From the NCBI RefSeq assembly GCF_039542035.1, contig NZ_BAABHJ010000040.1, positions 186,001 through 250,000 of the forward strand: DNA of 64,000 nt, given 5' to 3'. Source of the DNA: Actinoallomurus liliacearum (lineage in GTDB: Bacteria; Actinomycetota; Actinomycetes; Streptosporangiales; Streptosporangiaceae). Both the position numbers and the translations under genes were made by a program. This document shows positions 50,662 to 59,518 of the stretch, one piece after another (positions within the stretch are counted from its first letter, which is position 1; each line of letters begins with the position of its first letter). The notes under the pieces were generated by a model, which saw only the letters and a program-made list of their open reading frames with translations, ran no database searches and was not told the origin of the DNA.

Positions 50662-51363
50662 TCACCGGCTGCTGACGCCCAGCACCGAGCGGACCACCCT
50701 CTCCGTGTCGCTCAAATTCTCCAGGACCAGTTCGGCGCCGGCGGCGCGGAGGGTGGCCTCGTCGCTGGCGCCGGTCGCCACGGCGACGACGCGGGCGCCG
50801 CCCTGGTGGCCGGCGAGCACGTCGTGCGGCGTGTCGCCGATGACGACCGTGTGCGCGGGGTCGAAGGAGTCGCCGTACTTGTCGGTGGCGCGTTTGCGGG
50901 CGATCCCGACCATCGGCGGGCGCCGGAGGTCGTCGAAGCCGAACGCCCCGACCTCGAGGTCCACGAAGGTGTGCAGGTCGAAGGCGCTGAGCTTGCCGAG
51001 GGCGATCGGCGACAGGTTGCCCGTGAGGACGGACTGTACGACCTCGGGCCGGGCCGCGAGCGCGGACAGCGCCTCGCGGGCGCCCGGCAGGGGCGCTCCC
51101 CTGCGTCCGATCTCGTCCGCGCGGTCGGCGAAGCCCGCCACGAGCGCGTCGTGGAAAGCCATCAGCAGGCTCTCGGTCGGCGTGATCCGGTGCAGGCGCA
51201 GCGTCTCGGTGATGATCGCGCGGTCGGTCTTGCCCGCCAGGTCCGCGAGGCGCTCCATGGCACGGCCGGTGACCTGGCGGAACACCGTCGCGTAGATCTC
51301 CGCGCTCAGTCCGCGGATCCGGACCAACGTGTGATCGACGTCCCACAGGACCAGAGTGCGCAC
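50662..51363 (-). CDS. HAD-superfamily hydrolase
   Basis: This phosphatase of 233 residues has motif I WDVDHTL (Asp8, Asp10), motif II LTGNLSP, motif III lysines around GIARKRATDKYG and motif IV VIGDTPHDVLAG. The cap is helical (phosphoglycolate phosphatase-like). The GTG start at 51363 begins right at motif I; the Shine-Dalgarno is weak. It follows the MmyB-type regulator by 17 bp on the same strand and is probably co-transcribed with it. The substrate is not predictable. Confidence 0.88.
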   Translation of the reverse strand: MRTLVLWDVDHTLVRIRGLSAEIYATVFRQVTGRAMERLADLAGKTDRAIITETLRLHRITPTESLLMAFHDALVAGFADRADEIGRRGAPLPGAREALSALAARPEVVQSVLTGNLSPIALGKLSAFDLHTFVDLEVGAFGFDDLRRPPMVGIARKRATDKYGDSFDPAHTVVIGDTPHDVLAGHQGGARVVAVATGASDEATLRAAGAELVLENLSDTERVVRSVLGVSSR

Positions 51364-51380
51364 GCCGGAATCGTAGATGC

Positions 51381-52181
51381 TCAGGTCGCCGCGCGGCGCT
51401 CGGCACGGAGGCGGAGGAGGTCGGCGGTCGCCTGGTCGGCGGGCAGGAACGCCTCCAGGTGAAGCTCGGCGAGCGTGACGTCCGTGGCGGTGGCGAACGA
51501 CGTCAGCGTGGTGATCAGGCGCAGCTCGCCGTCCGCCGAGGCCAGGCGCATCGGTACGGCGAAGCCGAGGTGGTCCGGGCCGACCGGGGCGTCGGGCACG
51601 TATCCGGCCAGTTCGGCGACGAACTCGTCGAGGCGTGGGTCGGGGCTGCGGTGCGCCCGGGCATTGAGGCCCTGGATGACGTGCCGCCCCCACTCGGCGA
51701 AGTTCCGCACCCTGGGCGCCATCCCGTCCGGGTGCAGCATGAGCCGGAACATGTTCACCGGAGGCGTGAGCAGCTCGGGCGAGGCGCCCTCGGTGAACAC
51801 CTCGACGGCGTCGTTGGCCGCGACCACCCGGCCGTGCGGTCCGACGACGAGCGCCGGATACGGCAGGTGGCCGTACAGGATCTGCTCCAGCGCCGTACGG
51901 ACCGGGCGCAGGGCCTCCTCGTCGAAGCCGGACTCGCTGAAGACCGGTGCGTAGCCGGCCGCGGCGAGCAGGCCGTTGCGCTCCCGCAGCGACAGGCGGA
52001 GCGACTCGGCCAGCCGGATCACGATCGCGCGGCCCGGCTGGGATCGGCCGCTCTCGATGAAGCTCAGGTGGCGTTGCGTCGTGCCCGCCAGCACGGCGAG
52101 CTCCAGCTGGCTGATCCGGCGGACGCGTCGCCAGCGCCGCAGCTCCGCCCCGATGCCCGTCCGCTCGGTCGTAATGGTCAC
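51381..52181 (-). CDS. XRE regulator with MmyB-like ligand-binding domain
   Basis: This 266-residue regulator has an N-terminal helix-turn-helix (about 9-65: IGAELRRWRRVRRISQLELAVLAGTTQRHLSFIESGRSQP) and an MmyB PAS-like domain (about 90-260: ALVVGPHGRVVAANDAVEVFTEG, LMLHPDGMAPRVRNFAEW). It starts with GTG at 52181. It is divergent from an oxidoreductase gene, its likely target, as the 12.5-kb MmyB-type regulator is from its SDR. The HAD gene downstream may share the transcript. Confidence 0.9.
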   Translation of the reverse strand: MTITTERTGIGAELRRWRRVRRISQLELAVLAGTTQRHLSFIESGRSQPGRAIVIRLAESLRLSLRERNGLLAAAGYAPVFSESGFDEEALRPVRTALEQILYGHLPYPALVVGPHGRVVAANDAVEVFTEGASPELLTPPVNMFRLMLHPDGMAPRVRNFAEWGRHVIQGLNARAHRSPDPRLDEFVAELAGYVPDAPVGPDHLGFAVPMRLASADGELRLITTLTSFATATDVTLAELHLEAFLPADQATADLLRLRAERRAAT

Positions 52182-52316
52182 GAGGCAGTTCTATCGGGCG
52201 TTCCGCGCGCCGGCGATTCCCTGGGAGGAATTGCCGCGTGTCATGGCCGCTCCGCAGGATCACCCGACGGGGGCGGACCATGTCGCCCTACCGCAGGAGA
52301 CTCCGAGAGGCGTTCG

Positions 52317-53333
52317 ATGAAGAGCTATCACCTCGACATACCGGGCCGGGGCGTCGCCGGGTTGACCGTCCGGGACCATGCGCGGCCCCAGCCGGGGCGG
52401 GGGCAGGTGGTGGTCAGAGTGCGCGCGAGCGCGCTCGGCTACCGCGACCTGATGGTGCTGGCGGACGACTACCCGCTGCCGATCCGGCCGGGCGTCGTAC
52501 CCGGCTGCGAGGGCGCCGGAGAGGTCGTGGCCGTCGGGGAGGATGTCGGCCGGGTCGCGCCGGGCGACCGCGTGGCGGCCACCGTCTTCCCCCGCTGGCT
52601 CGACGGCCCGTTCCGGCGCGACGACGCCGCGCAGCTCGGGACCATGATCGACGGCATGCTGACCGAGTACGCGGTGCTGAGCGAGGACGGCGTGGTCCCC
52701 ATTCCGGAGCACCTGTCGTTCGAGGAGGCCGCGGCGCTGCCGCTGGCGGCCGTGACCGCGTGGAACGCCCTGACCACCGGAGGCGCGCCGCGTCCCGGCG
52801 AGACCGTTCTGACCCTGGGGTCGGGCGGGGTGTCGCTGTTCGTCCTGCAGTTCGCCAAGCTGGCCGGGGCTCGGGTGATCGTCACCACGTCGAGTGCCGC
52901 GAAGGCCGAGCGGCTGCGGGCGCTCGGGGCCGATGAGGTGATCGACCACCGGCGGAACCCCGAGTGGTCGGAGGAGGTACGGAGCCTGACCGGCGGCCGG
53001 GGGGCCGATCGCGTCGTCGACGCGACGGGCCCGCTGGAGCAGTCACTGAAGTCGGTCGCGGTCCGCGGTGAGGTGGCCTTCGTCGGCTACTGGCTCTCCG
53101 GCGCCGCTGGGGCCCGGCCCATCGACCCCGGGACGCTGTTCAAGGCGGCGGCGGTGCTGCGTCCGGTCGCCACCGGAAGCCGGGCGCACTTCCTCGAGCT
53201 GAACCGCGCGGTCGCGGCGCATCGGCTGCGTCCCGTCATCGACCGGGTCTTCCCGTTCGACCAGGTCCCCGAGGCCTTCGCCTACTGCGAGGCCGGCGGC
53301 GGCTTCGGCAAGGTGATCGTCGGCCACGGCTGA
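52317..53333 (+). CDS. NAD(P)-dependent alcohol dehydrogenase/quinone oxidoreductase
   Basis: This 338-residue medium-chain dehydrogenase/reductase has an N-terminal GroES-like domain with GYRDLMVL and PGCEGAGEVVAVG, and a Rossmann domain with LTLGSGGVSLFVLQFAKLAGARV. There is no structural-zinc cysteine set, so it is probably a zinc-free quinone-reductase-type enzyme. ATG 52317 has GAGAGG 6 nt upstream. It is divergent from the MmyB-type regulator across 135 bp, and convergent with a MarR gene. Confidence 0.92.
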   Translation: MKSYHLDIPGRGVAGLTVRDHARPQPGRGQVVVRVRASALGYRDLMVLADDYPLPIRPGVVPGCEGAGEVVAVGEDVGRVAPGDRVAATVFPRWLDGPFRRDDAAQLGTMIDGMLTEYAVLSEDGVVPIPEHLSFEEAAALPLAAVTAWNALTTGGAPRPGETVLTLGSGGVSLFVLQFAKLAGARVIVTTSSAAKAERLRALGADEVIDHRRNPEWSEEVRSLTGGRGADRVVDATGPLEQSLKSVAVRGEVAFVGYWLSGAAGARPIDPGTLFKAAAVLRPVATGSRAHFLELNRAVAAHRLRPVIDRVFPFDQVPEAFAYCEAGGGFGKVIVGHG

Positions 53334-53354
53334 CGTCGACGGCGGGCCGGGCGA

Positions 53355-53795
53355 TCAGTCGTCGCCGGGGCAGCCTTCGTCGTCGGCGCCGGGCCTGACG
53401 CGCTCAAGGAGGCGTTGCAGGGTGGCGAGCTCGCCGGCGGTCAGGTCGGCGAAGAGCTCCGCCTCGACGGCGGCGACGGCGGTGTGGACATCGCCGACCA
53501 GCTCGGTGCCCCGGTCGCGGATCTCCACGATGTGGCGGCGCCGGTCGGCGGGGTCGCGTCGGCGTTCGGCGAGGCCGTCCTTCTCCAGGTCGTTGAGGAT
53601 GGCGACGAGCACGCTGGGGTCGACGCCGAGCTCCTCGACGAGGGCCTGCTGTCCCCTCGGCCCCTCATCGGAGAGCAGCATGAGGACGTGGGCGTGCGCG
53701 GGCTTGAGGCCGTGCGCCGCCAGCGCCTCCTTGATCCGACCGCCGGCGAGCTGGCCTGAGTAGGCCAGGACCATGCCGGGACGGTTCGGAATCAC
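53355..53795 (-). CDS. MarR-family regulator
   Basis: This regulator of 146 residues has a winged helix-turn-helix (GQQALVEELGVDPSVLVAILNDLEKDGLAERRRDPADRRRHIVEI) between dimerisation helices; the C-terminus is acidic (GADDEGCPGDD). GTG 53795 is preferred; a TTG at 53810 is possible. It is divergent from a DoxX gene. TTGAA-TGTT-TTCAA (53839-53852) in the gap is a good MarR-type site. DoxX is the likely target. Confidence 0.9.
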   Translation of the reverse strand: MIPNRPGMVLAYSGQLAGGRIKEALAAHGLKPAHAHVLMLLSDEGPRGQQALVEELGVDPSVLVAILNDLEKDGLAERRRDPADRRRHIVEIRDRGTELVGDVHTAVAAVEAELFADLTAGELATLQRLLERVRPGADDEGCPGDD

Positions 53796-53838
53796 AGCTC
53801 GATCATACAAGCGTTGAACGATCCATCATTCTAGATAG

Positions 53839-53852
53839 TTGAATGTTTTCAA
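53839..53852. promoter_or_regulatory. MarR operator candidate
   Basis: TTGAA-TGTT-TTCAA is a perfect palindrome in the AT-rich 106-bp region between the divergent marR and doxX genes. Confidence 0.65.
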
Positions 53853-53901
53853 TCATCTGCTAGCGTCCATGCTCCCGTACCCTCAACCGTTGGGAGCTTT
53901 C

Positions 53902-54252
53902 ATGTTCGTCGCCTATGCCATCGTCGGGGTGCTGCTGGCGATCATGTTGCTGGCATCCGCAGCGGCCAAGCTCACCAAGAACAAGCAGATCGTCGAGGGC
54001 CTCACCGGCATCGGCGTGCCGATCGGCATGTTCCCGTTCCTGGCCGCCTGCGAGATCGCCGGTGCGGCGGGGCTTGTGATCGGACTCTGGTACGGCCCGC
54101 TGGGCGTCGCCGCCGCGATCGGCGTCGTTCTCTACTTCGTCGGCGCCGTGGGCGCCCACCTGCGCAAGAGCGACTTCAAGGGCCTGCCCAACGCGCTGGT
54201 GATGCTGATCGCCGCGGCCGCGGTCCTCGTGCTGCGGGTGCTCTCGCTCTGA
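53902..54252 (+). CDS. DoxX-family membrane protein
   Basis: This 116-residue protein has four membrane spans (FVAYAIVGVLLAIMLLASAAAKL, IGMFPFLAACEIAGAAGLVIGLW, GVAAAIGVVLYFVGAVGAHL, ALVMLIAAAAVLVLRVLSL), with AAKL and GLVIGLW as in DoxX proteins. ATG 53902 has GGGAG about 6 nt upstream; earlier in-frame starts lie in the operator. It is likely regulated by the divergent MarR, perhaps in response to oxidants or electrophiles. Confidence 0.9.
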   Translation: MFVAYAIVGVLLAIMLLASAAAKLTKNKQIVEGLTGIGVPIGMFPFLAACEIAGAAGLVIGLWYGPLGVAAAIGVVLYFVGAVGAHLRKSDFKGLPNALVMLIAAAAVLVLRVLSL

Positions 54253-54262
54253 CCGGACACCC

Positions 54263-55474
54263 CTAGCCGCGGCGTTCGGTGCACCAGCCGAGGAGGGCGA
54301 GGATGGGGAGGGCCGCGCCGAAGGCGGTCAGGGCGCCCCAGCCCCAGTCGTGGTAGGCGAACGACCCGAGCTGCGACCCCGCCGCCCCGCCGACGAAGAA
54401 CGTCGCGATGTACGCGCTGTTCAGCCTGGCGCGGGCGGTGGCGTCCAGCGCGTAGACGGTGTGCTGGCCGAGGACCAGGGTCGTCTGCACGGCCATGTCG
54501 ATGAGGACCGCCGCGAGGCCGAGCAGGATCACGTTGTGCCGGCCCAGCGCCGCGACGCCGAAGGACACGGCCGCGCCCGCCAGGCCGACGGCCGTCATCG
54601 GCCGGGTCAGCCCCCGGTCGGCCCAACGCCCGGCCCACGGTGCGATCAGCGCCCCGCCCGCGCCGACCAGGGCGAACAGTCCGACGCCGAGCTGGGAGTA
54701 GTGGAACGGCGGGCCGGTGAGGACGAAGGCGATCGTCGTCCAGAAGGCGCTGAACGCGCCGAACATCGCGGCCTGGTACAGCGCCCGCCGTCGCAGCGCC
54801 GGGTGGACGCGCACCAACTGGACGGTCGTGCGCAGCAGGCGACCGTACGACAGACCCGTCTTCGCGGGATGCGGCGGCAGGGTCGTACGGAGGACGAGCC
54901 CCAGCACGGCCATGAGAACGGCGGACGCGAAGTAGATGACGCGCCAGCCCGCGAGGTCGGCCAGCAGGCTGCTCAGCGCGCGGGAGAGCAGGATGCCGGC
55001 GAGGAGCCCGCTCACCACCCGGCCGACGATGCGGCCCCGCGTGGCGTCCGGCGCCAGGTCGGCGGCGAACGGGATGAGGATCTGGACGACGACCGAGGTC
55101 GCCCCGCTGGCGAGCGAGGCGACGAGGAGGACGGGGAACGCCGGGGCCGTCGCGGCGACGAGCAGGGCCGCACAGGTGATCCCCAGCAGCGTCGCGACGA
55201 GCCGCCGGTTCTCCAGGCGGTCGCCGAGGGGGACGAGGAAGAGCATTCCGGCCGCGTAACCGAGCTGGGTCACCGTGATCAGCGCCCCGGCGGCGACGCC
55301 GCCGATGTGGAACGAGCCGGTGAGCTCGGCCAGGAGGGGCTGGGCGTAGTACAGGTTGGCGACGGTCAGCCCGCACGACACCGCGAGCAGCAGCACCAGC
55401 CAGCCCGGCGGGCCGGACTCCGGCGTGGAGCGGGCGGGAGACGCCTCGGTGTCGGGAGAGGGGCGGAGAGACAC
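54263..55474 (-). CDS. MFS transporter
   Basis: This 403-residue major-facilitator protein has 12 predicted spans. The motif A loop reads GDRLENRRLVA between spans 2 and 3 and GRWADRGLTRP between spans 8 and 9; span 4 has DATRGRIVGRVVSG after it. This style fits the drug-efflux MFS group. The GTG start at 55474 has AGG just upstream. It is divergent from a CGNR-type zinc-finger regulator with a near-palindrome between, so that regulator may control it. Confidence 0.9.
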   Translation of the reverse strand: MSLRPSPDTEASPARSTPESGPPGWLVLLLAVSCGLTVANLYYAQPLLAELTGSFHIGGVAAGALITVTQLGYAAGMLFLVPLGDRLENRRLVATLLGITCAALLVAATAPAFPVLLVASLASGATSVVVQILIPFAADLAPDATRGRIVGRVVSGLLAGILLSRALSSLLADLAGWRVIYFASAVLMAVLGLVLRTTLPPHPAKTGLSYGRLLRTTVQLVRVHPALRRRALYQAAMFGAFSAFWTTIAFVLTGPPFHYSQLGVGLFALVGAGGALIAPWAGRWADRGLTRPMTAVGLAGAAVSFGVAALGRHNVILLGLAAVLIDMAVQTTLVLGQHTVYALDATARARLNSAYIATFFVGGAAGSQLGSFAYHDWGWGALTAFGAALPILALLGWCTERRG

Positions 55475-55519
55475 GGAACCTCACATGCGGGGGACGGTCC
55501 GGGAGTTCCTGCAAAAGGT

Positions 55520-55534
55520 ACCAGTTAAACCGGT
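55520..55534. promoter_or_regulatory. Operator candidate between MFS and CGNR genes
   Basis: ACCAGTT-A-AACCGGT is a 15-bp inverted repeat with one mismatch in seven, centred between the divergent genes, 20 bp before the CGNR gene's ATG. Confidence 0.55.
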
Positions 55535-55554
55535 TCCCCCGTTAGGGTGGGTCC

Positions 55555-56142
55555 ATGACGACGACGAGCGTCCGGTTCCGCGAAGGAGCGGGCCGGCTGT
55601 GCCTGGACTTCATCCGCACCCTGCGGTACCGCGGGACGCCGACGGCGTCGGAGGAGCTGCCCGACGGCCCGGCCCTGGCCGCCTGGGTCCGGCAGTGCGG
55701 GCCCTGCTCCCTCGACGGCGTGGCCGACTCCACGCAGGCGGCCCGCGCCCGCGAGCTGCGCGAGGCGGTCCACGCGCTCGTCATCGCCGCCGTCCGTACG
55801 GGCGACCCGACGGCCTGCGGCGACGACGCGCGGCAGCACCTCAACCGGGCCGCCGCCGAGCCCGTTCCCGTACCCGTCCTGGACGCGTCCGGGGAGATCC
55901 GGTGGCGGGCGGACGACCCGGTCACGGCCACGCTCGCCCTGATCGCACGGGACGCGCTGGACCTCGTCACCTCGCCCGCCGTCACGCGCGTCCGCGAGTG
56001 CGCCGGCCCACGCTGCGGGGCGCTGTTCCTGGACGGCTCGCGGCCCGGCACCCGCCGCTGGTGCTCGATGGGGACGTGCGGCAACCGCGCGAAGAAGACG
56101 ACTCAGCGCGCGCGGCGAAGGGGATCCGAAACCGAGGTTTGA
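55555..56142 (+). CDS. ABATE/CGNR zinc-finger regulator
   Basis: This 195-residue protein has an N-terminal ABATE domain (EGAGRLCLDFIRTLRYRG, ARARELREAVHALVIAAV) and a C-terminal CGNR zinc finger: C-AGPRC, then RRWCSMGTCGNRAKKTTQRARRR. These are stress-linked transcription regulators in actinobacteria. ATG 55555 lies about 10 nt after TTAGGG, so a leaderless start is possible. Its likely target is the divergent MFS transporter. Confidence 0.92.
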   Translation: MTTTSVRFREGAGRLCLDFIRTLRYRGTPTASEELPDGPALAAWVRQCGPCSLDGVADSTQAARARELREAVHALVIAAVRTGDPTACGDDARQHLNRAAAEPVPVPVLDASGEIRWRADDPVTATLALIARDALDLVTSPAVTRVRECAGPRCGALFLDGSRPGTRRWCSMGTCGNRAKKTTQRARRRGSETEV

Positions 56143-56209
56143 CCTCCTTCCTCCGGGAGATCACTTGGGCGTCTCGGGGGACGCGGATCAACCTCAGGAG
56201 GCACTCATC

Positions 56210-56404
56210 ATGTTGGCCATCGTCGCGGCGATCTGCTTCGCGGTCGCTCTCATCGCCGACTGGCTCGGGGCCAGTTCGGACTTCTTCAACTACCCCACGC
56301 TGGACACGCTCGGGCTGCTGCTCCTCGCGCTGCACTTCGCCGGGTTCGGCGCCGGGTACGACTGGCGGGCGCGCGGCCGGTCCTGGCGGGGCAGGCGCCG
56401 CTGA
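56210..56404 (+). CDS. Small two-span membrane protein
   Basis: This 64-residue protein has two hydrophobic helices (AIVAAICFAVALIADWLG and LGLLLLALHFAGFGAG) and a basic tail (RARGRSWRGRRR). ATG 56210 has AGGAGG 8 nt upstream and a terminator follows the stop, so it is a complete gene. The function is unknown. Confidence 0.75.
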   Translation: MLAIVAAICFAVALIADWLGASSDFFNYPTLDTLGLLLLALHFAGFGAGYDWRARGRSWRGRRR

Positions 56405-56418
56405 GTCCGATCCTCCTT

Positions 56419-56447
56419 CCGGCACGGCGTCCCTGACGCCGTGCCGG
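56419..56447 (+). terminator. Terminator after small membrane protein gene
   Basis: CCGGCACGGCGT (56419-56430) pairs perfectly with 56436-56447, with a 5-nt loop. Confidence 0.75.
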
Positions 56448-56536
56448 GCTCGTCCCACGGGGCCCGCGGCGCGGATCGCCCACCGCGCCCCACAAAAAAG
56501 GCAAAGGTCGGCCGGTGCGGCACTAAACTGCATGGG

Positions 56537-56845
56537 GTGATCTTCAAGGCAGTAGGCGAGGGGCGCCCCTACCCGGAGCACCGGTTCAGCTCCCGGGACT
56601 GGGCGAACGTTCCCCCGCGCCAGGTCCGCCTCGACCAGTTGATCACCACCAAGGCCATCCTCGACCTGAACTCCCTGCTGGCCGAGGACTCCACCTTCTA
56701 CGGCGACCTGTTCCCCCACGTCGTCCAGTGGCGCGGCCAGCTCTACCTCGAGGACGGCCTGCACCGGGCGCTGCGGGCGGCGCTGCACCAGCGTCTCGTC
56801 CTCCACGCCCGCGTCCTGGACATGGACGAGGGAACTGCTCAGTAG
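56537..56845 (+). CDS. Conserved actinobacterial protein with ParB-like motif
   Basis: This 102-residue protein is of a family common in actinomycetes and of unproven function (sometimes labelled as a VapB-type antitoxin, which the sequence does not clearly support). Blocks are IFKAVGEGRPYPEH, RQVRLDQLITTK, LLAEDSTFYGDLFPHVV and YLEDGLHRALRAALHQ; the last resembles the DG-HR motif of ParB/sulfiredoxin folds. GTG 56537 lies 8 nt after TAAACT (56523-56528) with no Shine-Dalgarno, suggesting a leaderless transcript. Its end overlaps the opposing esterase gene by 7 bp. Confidence 0.85.
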   Translation: MIFKAVGEGRPYPEHRFSSRDWANVPPRQVRLDQLITTKAILDLNSLLAEDSTFYGDLFPHVVQWRGQLYLEDGLHRALRAALHQRLVLHARVLDMDEGTAQ

Positions 56846-57981
56846 CAGGTCGCGCGGCCGGGGGTCCGCGTACACGGCACCGCGCTCCACAGCCGCGGCG
56901 TCGCCCACATGAACATCTTCGGGAACGCCTCCCGCCACGCCCCGTAGTTGTGCTGGCCCCCCTTGACGATCAGGAACGGCACGTCCGGCTGGTACCGCTT
57001 CACCAGGTCGACGAACGCCTGCGCCTGCACCAGGTCGACCTGCACCCCGCTGCCGGTCATCACCCAGAAGTGCGGCAGCCGGCGGTCGACCCCGGGCTTG
57101 GCCAGCACCTTCAGCGGGGAGTTCGCGTCGCGAAGCGCCTTGTTACCGCCGAACGGGTCCACCGGCTGCGGCAGCCGGTTGTGCCGCAGCGGCTCGTAGT
57201 AGCCGCTCAGTGAGGCCGCGATCCCGTACCGGTCGGGATGGCGCAGCGCGAGGTTGGCCGCGCAGTACCCGCCTTCGGAGAACCCGGCGATCTCCCACGC
57301 GGGACCGGGCGGCTGCACGCGCAGCCGGGCGGCGACGAGATCGGGGACGTCATAGGCGGTGTACGTCTCGTCCTGCTCGCCGCGCACCGTGTCCAGGCAC
57401 TGCGTGGCCCGGTCCCGGCCGCCGCCGACGTCGGGGATGACGAGCACCGCGGGCTTGGCCTTCCCGGCCGCGATCAGCCCGCGGAACATGCCGGAGATCT
57501 TCAACCGGCCCTCGTAGTCACCCGGGTTGCCGGGGGCGCCGTGGATCAGCTCGATGACGGGGAACCGCTCCGCGGCGTACTGCCGCTGGAAGTACTGGGG
57601 CGGCAGGTAGATCATGCCCTGGCGGACGATGTGACTCTTCGCGCCGGTCAGCACGGTCTCCATGGCGAAGCCGTTCTTGCGCGCCTGCCGCTTCTTCACC
57701 GCCTCACCGAGCACCTGGTCCAGGCGGTCACCGAGGTCGGGCACCCGCGCGACGCTCGCCGGCGCCTGGTTGGTGAGGTCCCGCCACGCGTCGTCCCAGC
57801 TCTGGTAGTAGCCGTAGAACTTGTTCACCAGCGCCACGCCGAACAGCATCGCCGGGGCGAACGCGACCACTCCGGCGACCGCCTTCAGGGCGAGCATCCT
57901 GGTCTTGACCAGCCAGTAGAGCGCACCCATGAAGCCGATCACGAGCACGGTGAAGGTCAGGAAGCCTTGCGGACCGAACAC
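56839..57981 (-). CDS. Membrane-anchored esterase of the esterase-D/mycolyltransferase-like fold
   Basis: This 380-residue protein has two N-terminal membrane spans (about 7-27 and 31-55) and an extracytoplasmic alpha/beta hydrolase domain (from 110). The nucleophile is in GFSEGGYCA, a strand-turn oxyanion region is VIELIHGAPGNPGD, and the late His is in KGGQHNYGAW. This is the PF00756 esterase type also used by mycolyltransferases. The GTG start at 57981 has GGGAGGGG upstream. The substrate is unknown; cell-envelope acyl transfer or hydrolysis is likely. Confidence 0.88.
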   Translation of the reverse strand: MFGPQGFLTFTVLVIGFMGALYWLVKTRMLALKAVAGVVAFAPAMLFGVALVNKFYGYYQSWDDAWRDLTNQAPASVARVPDLGDRLDQVLGEAVKKRQARKNGFAMETVLTGAKSHIVRQGMIYLPPQYFQRQYAAERFPVIELIHGAPGNPGDYEGRLKISGMFRGLIAAGKAKPAVLVIPDVGGGRDRATQCLDTVRGEQDETYTAYDVPDLVAARLRVQPPGPAWEIAGFSEGGYCAANLALRHPDRYGIAASLSGYYEPLRHNRLPQPVDPFGGNKALRDANSPLKVLAKPGVDRRLPHFWVMTGSGVQVDLVQAQAFVDLVKRYQPDVPFLIVKGGQHNYGAWREAFPKMFMWATPRLWSAVPCTRTPGRATCY

Positions 57982-58168
57982 GCCCCTCCCTACCCGTGGC
58001 CACCTCGCCAGGCCGGATGTCTCCGGTCAGTAAGCATGACGTCTGCGGCAACGCGATAGATCCCGCTGGAGGCGGGCCGAACACCAAGTTTCCTTTACCC
58101 GCTCACCATCGGCTCAGCCGCGCGTGGCCGATCTCCGCCACGCCTCCCGGCCGCGGGCGGTCACTCCC

Positions 58169-58735
58169 TCAGGACGTCACCCGGGCGGCGAGCAGGCCCA
58201 GCACGCCCTTGACGGCGTCCTCGAACGGCTCGACGGAGGCGGCCGCCCGGGCAAGCACATAGCCGCCCTGCAGCGTGGCGACGATCGCCGCCGCCGTGGC
58301 CACGGGATCGAGGTCGCTCGCCAGCTCGCCCCGCTCCCGCCCCTCCGCGAGAACCCGGCCCAGCCGGCGCCGCAGCCAGTCGAAGGTCTCCTCCAGCGGC
58401 TGCCGGAGCACCGCATCGGTGATCACGTCCGGATCCTGGGTCAGGCGCCCGACCGGGCACCCGCGCAGCACCGCCCGTTCGCGGAGCAGGTAGGCCTCGA
58501 TGCGCTCGTACGCGGTGCCGGGCCCGGACAGCTCGCCCTCCGCCTTGGCCCGCATGTCCTCGGCGGTACGGCGCACGGCCGCCAGCGCGAGGTCCGGCTT
58601 GCCGGTGAAGTGGTGGTACATACTGCCCTGACCGACCCCGGCCCGCTGCTGGATCGCCCGCGGGCTCGTCCCGACATACCCGCGCTCCCACAGCAGCTCG
58701 CGCGTGCTCTCGATCAGACGTTCCCTGGTGTCCAT
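58169..58735 (-). CDS. TetR-family regulator
   Basis: This 188-residue repressor has a DNA-binding domain at about 3-48 (TRERLIESTRELLWERGYVGTSPRAIQQRAGVGQGSMYHHF) and an effector domain with AVLRGCPVGRLTQDP and ASDLDPVATAAAIVATLQGGYVLARA, the common TetR_C pattern for drug or electrophile sensors. ATG 58735 begins the family N-terminus. A partly symmetric site GTACAAACCAGTAGGTAC (58745-58762) lies 10 bp upstream. No divergent gene is present, so it may mainly regulate itself and distant genes. Confidence 0.9.
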   Translation of the reverse strand: MDTRERLIESTRELLWERGYVGTSPRAIQQRAGVGQGSMYHHFTGKPDLALAAVRRTAEDMRAKAEGELSGPGTAYERIEAYLLRERAVLRGCPVGRLTQDPDVITDAVLRQPLEETFDWLRRRLGRVLAEGRERGELASDLDPVATAAAIVATLQGGYVLARAAASVEPFEDAVKGVLGLLAARVTS

Positions 58736-58744
58736 GCGACCATC

Positions 58745-58762
58745 GTACAAACCAGTAGGTAC
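58745..58762. promoter_or_regulatory. Autoregulatory site candidate of TetR gene
   Basis: GTACAAACCAGTAGGTAC is an 18-bp imperfect palindrome (6 of 9 pairs) just upstream of the TetR start codon. Confidence 0.45.
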
Positions 58763-58781
58763 AGGGGCTTCCGATCGAACC

Positions 58782-59270
58782 TCATGGCTGATAGATCTGC
58801 TCCAGATAGGTGATCCGCCCGTCCGCGCCGATCCGGATCTCGAAGCCGATGCGCGGCAGTTGGCTCTTGTTCCGCGCCAGAGCGGCCGCGAAGGTCGCCG
58901 GAGTCACCGAACTGCCGGCCGGCCCGCCCCCGTGCAACGGCACCGTCAGCAGAATCCGGGCATCAGGTCCCAACTCGAGGGTCGCCTGCGGGCCGGTGGC
59001 CGTGACCTTGAGGTACTCGGTGTACCCGTCGACGACATGCCTGACCTTGGCCGGCCGGTACGTCACCCGCGTATGACCGCCCGTGCTCTCCGCACTCACC
59101 ATCACCCCGGTAAAGCTTCTCGGCCGCACAGACGGACTCGCCGCAGGCGAGGTTCGGTCGACCGACGGACCGACCGCCGAGCGATGACCGGACCGGCCGG
59201 AGCCGCAGCCACCGCACAGAACACCGACAAGCACCGCGAACGCCGCGAGCCGTAGATGGATGACGCGCAC
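58782..59270 (-). CDS. Putative lipoprotein
   Basis: This 162-residue exported protein starts VRVIHLRLAAFAVLVGVLCGGC; Cys21 or so could be lipidated, although LCGGC is not a textbook lipobox. The mature part has a Ser/Pro-rich linker (SVDRTSPAASPSV) and a beta-rich domain (TRVTYRPAKVRHVVDGYTEYLKVTATGPQATLEL... GFEIRIGADGRITYLEQI). The GTG start at 59270 has GAGGAGG 3 nt upstream. I do not recognise the family. Confidence 0.7.
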   Translation of the reverse strand: MRVIHLRLAAFAVLVGVLCGGCGSGRSGHRSAVGPSVDRTSPAASPSVRPRSFTGVMVSAESTGGHTRVTYRPAKVRHVVDGYTEYLKVTATGPQATLELGPDARILLTVPLHGGGPAGSSVTPATFAAALARNKSQLPRIGFEIRIGADGRITYLEQIYQP

Positions 59271-59518
59271 GGACCTCCTCGATCGTCCGAATGTCCGCCG
59301 TTGAGATCCCGTGATGAAGCCCCGGGTTCCACGAACCTTGATCACGATCGAATCACGCCGCGCCGCGCAGCCGCGCCTCGGGGGTCATCCCCCCGAAGGG
59401 GGCTGCCGAGCCCCCGCGGAGCGCGCGGCGAAGCCGCGCACCGGGGGGTCCGGGGGGTCGTCCCCCCGGAAGGAAGCGGAAAAGCGGGAAGGCGCCCCCC
59501 AAAGGGGGGCGCCGAACA